Below, piece after piece: positions 40,458 through 42,104 of a DNA stretch of 42,104 nucleotides (positions are counted from its first letter, which is position 1; the number at the start of each line of letters is the position of its first letter). Below the pieces are notes generated by a model. The model did no database searches, was not told the origin of the DNA, and worked only from the letters and a program-made list of their open reading frames with translations. The DNA comes from Competibacteraceae bacterium UBA6584 (lineage in GTDB: Bacteria > Pseudomonadota > Gammaproteobacteria > Competibacterales > Competibacteraceae), in contig DJIW01000095.1 in the NCBI GenBank assembly GCA_002433805.1, positions 2,666-44,769 on the forward strand. The letters run 5' to 3'. The position numbers were made by a program, and so were the translations under genes.

Positions 40458-41669
40458 ATGCAAGAGTTGCAGGCAGGACAGAATCGCCCCATCGGCGCCG
40501 GTCGCGTGGTGGTGGGGGTCAGCGGCGAACCGGAAGATGAATTTGCCCTGCGCCTGCAAGCGGGCATGACGCTGCTGGGCGGCGATGGGCGGATGATCGA
40601 TCTGGATGATCTGGTGAGCGCCGAGCGGCCCTGTTCTCGCGATGGTTCAGTGCGGTTTGCCTGTCCGCCGGGCGAGTTTCAAATCGATCTGGACGCGGTT
40701 GCTCAAGCAGTCGCGCGGATCGCTTTGGTGTTGACGGTGAGGCCGGCGCTGCCGCGCGGGACCACGTTCGGGGTGTTCAACGCCATCCGCGCCTGGCTGG
40801 CGGACGCCAGCGGCCAGCTGTTATTACTCTTTCCGTTGCCGCTGGCCAGCCGTGGCGAAACCGCGATGATTCTGGCCGAACTGTATCGCTATCAGGGTCA
40901 ATGGAAATTTCGAGCCGTGGGCCAGGGTTTCGCGGCGGGGCTGCCCGCGTTGGCCGCGCATTTTGGATTCAAATCTTCGGAGGCGCCGCCCGAACGCGCG
41001 GCGGCCGGCGAGTCGGAGCGACGGCGAGCCCCAAGCCCCGGCGGCGCGTTCAGCGGCACCGGCTTCTGCGTCCATCCCGAGGGCTATGTGTTGACGAACC
41101 ATCACGTTATTGAAGACGCGCGGGAAATCGTGGCGCGCTCGCCCCGACATCGCTGCGCCTTGGAATTGGTTTTCGCCGATCCCACCAACGACTTGGCGCT
41201 GTTGCGGGCGGATGTTCCGCCGCCGGGCGTGGCGATGTTTCGCGATGGCCCGCAGGCGCGCTTGGGTGAAGCCGTGATGGTGATCGGTTATCCCTTAGGC
41301 GGTTTGCTCGGTTCCGGTCCGCAGGTGACCACGGGCAACGTCAGTTCGCTGATCGGGCCAGGCGATGACACCCGTGCGCTCCAGTTCACCGCGCCGACGC
41401 AGGTCGGTAACAGCGGCGGTCCGTTATTGGATGGCGATGGCGCGGTGGTGGGGGTGGTGAGCTCCAAGTTAAATGCGGTCCGCATTCATGAAATGACCGG
41501 CGATGTGCCGCAAAACGTGAATTTTGCGATCAAGGCCGCGCTGGCGCGCGGCTTTCTGGAGGCGACCGGGGTGGATTATCAAAGCCGCGCCTCCAGCAAT
41601 GCGCGACCGGCGACCGCCATCGCGGCGGAAGCTCAAAATTTTGTCATGAAAATCGAGTGTCGGGAATGA
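40458..41669 (+). CDS. TerD-domain / trypsin-like serine protease fusion
   Basis: A 403-residue protein with two domains. Residues about 18-170 are TerD-like: RLQAGMTLLGGDGRMIDLDD, IDLDAVAQAVARIALVLTV, then ETAMILAELYRYQGQWKFRA and VGQGFAAGLPALAAHFG. The usual acidic GDDEQ Ca-binding stretch is replaced by PPGEFQ, so calcium binding is doubtful. After a charged linker (171-195), residues about 196-370 are an HtrA/Deg-type trypsin domain with the full triad: His216 in TNHHVI, Asp245 in TNDLALL, Ser319 in GNSGGP. There is no PDZ domain, signal peptide or membrane segment, so it is probably cytoplasmic. The combination suggests stress-linked proteolysis, which is inference. Confidence 0.88.
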   Translation: MQELQAGQNRPIGAGRVVVGVSGEPEDEFALRLQAGMTLLGGDGRMIDLDDLVSAERPCSRDGSVRFACPPGEFQIDLDAVAQAVARIALVLTVRPALPRGTTFGVFNAIRAWLADASGQLLLLFPLPLASRGETAMILAELYRYQGQWKFRAVGQGFAAGLPALAAHFGFKSSEAPPERAAAGESERRRAPSPGGAFSGTGFCVHPEGYVLTNHHVIEDAREIVARSPRHRCALELVFADPTNDLALLRADVPPPGVAMFRDGPQARLGEAVMVIGYPLGGLLGSGPQVTTGNVSSLIGPGDDTRALQFTAPTQVGNSGGPLLDGDGAVVGVVSSKLNAVRIHEMTGDVPQNVNFAIKAALARGFLEATGVDYQSRASSNARPATAIAAEAQNFVMKIECRE

Positions 41670-41708
41670 TAAACCCTGCGGGCGCACGACCTCTAGGCGG
41701 ATAATATT

Positions 41709-42104
41709 TTGGATACTGAAGTTAATTTTATCGAATTATTCGACCATTATTTTGAAGTGATCGACGCGGATACACCGGAAAAATTGCAGGCGTGTTACCG
41801 ATTGCGCTACGACGTGTATTGCAAGGAAGGCGTTATCCCCGGATTTTCGCCGGAGGATTATCCGGAGGGATTAGAACGTGATGAATACGACGAACGCTCC
41901 GCACATAGTTTGTTGCTTCACAAACCGAGCGGCCGGATCGCGGGGACGGTGAGAGTGATATTGCCCGATCCCGACCGACCGGAGACGCCGTTTCCTCTTG
42001 AAAAATTTGCGGGCGCTTCGTTTTATTCGGATGTTTCAGCGCTTGAGGCGCTTCCTCGAACCCGTCTCGGGGAAATTTCTCGATTGATTCTCGCGCCGGA
42101 ATTT
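41709..42104 (+). CDS. exosortase-associated acyltransferase (partial)
   Basis: The first 132 codons of a GNAT-like protein that runs off the window. DADTPEKLQACYRLRYDVYC, EDYPEGLERDEYDERSAHSL and LHKPSGRIAGTVRVILP, ending LGEISRLILAPEF, match the PEP-CTERM/exosortase-associated acyltransferase family (TIGR03694). The start codon is TTG at 41709 with AGGCGG nine bases before it; no ATG fits. It follows the TerD-protease gene by about 40 bp. An exosortase locus may lie to the right. Confidence 0.82.
   Translation, partial: MDTEVNFIELFDHYFEVIDADTPEKLQACYRLRYDVYCKEGVIPGFSPEDYPEGLERDEYDERSAHSLLLHKPSGRIAGTVRVILPDPDRPETPFPLEKFAGASFYSDVSALEALPRTRLGEISRLILAPEF

Overview
The window is chromosomal DNA from a high-GC gammaproteobacterium. 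Housekeeping genes such as ubiC-ubiA, parE, dtd, zapE, cysQ, yrfG, hemH and tkt-gap-pgk have gammaproteobacterial order and length. The selenocysteine-dependent formate dehydrogenase and an exosortase-type acyltransferase at the right edge would fit a Competibacteraceae-like or related environmental lineage. That placement is inference from gene content only.

Layout. (1) 1-5.7 kb, + strand: exported or hypothetical proteins (Cys-rich secreted protein, BD-FAE-like esterase, TIGR03118 protein, DUF3455 lipoprotein, HELVH metalloprotease with a coupled 52-residue ORF) and a decayed TnpB remnant. (2) 5.8-15 kb, - strand: a nearly self-contained selenium and formate module, read as fdoG(Sec)-fdoH-fdoI, terminator, fdhE-selA-selB-tRNA-Sec. 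The catalytic subunit is read through an in-frame UGA followed by a SECIS-like hairpin. The module's own tRNA, selenocysteine synthase, elongation factor and FDH maturation factor follow it; only selD is missing. (3) 15.2-18.7 kb, - strand: a PATAN/DUF4388-like protein, an alpha/beta hydrolase, an ABM monooxygenase, and ubiA/ubiC for ubiquinone synthesis. (4) 19-20.9 kb: a secreted DUF6600 protein with a long Gln/Arg/Glu repeat tail. (5) 21-26 kb, + strand: central carbon genes tkt-gap-pgk with a strong promoter and several hairpins. (6) 26.2-29.2 kb: a Gly-rich RRM protein, a 650-bp AT-rich non-coding stretch, and parE.

(7) 29.2-32.2 kb is the main accessory region. It is a small, decayed chromosomal integron. 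The integrase has lost its catalytic middle. Divergent from it lie three cassettes: a VOC protein, a hypothetical gene broken by a stop codon and an IS630-type insertion, and an HhH-GPD-like protein. Each has a recognisable attC. Cassette boundaries are proved internally, because the left core of each attC is the reverse complement of the sequence at the start of the same cassette. A fourth cassette is cut off against dtd.

(8) 32.2-42.1 kb: dtd, pip, a HAD-IIA phosphatase and hemH on the - strand; a 2-hydroxyacid dehydrogenase on +; cysQ-zapE-vapB-vapC on -; then yrfG, a TerD-trypsin fusion and a truncated exosortase-associated acyltransferase on +. Four-base ATGA overlaps (selA/selB, ubiC/ubiA, pip/dtd, vapB/vapC and the small ORF/metalloprotease pair) mark tight translational coupling.
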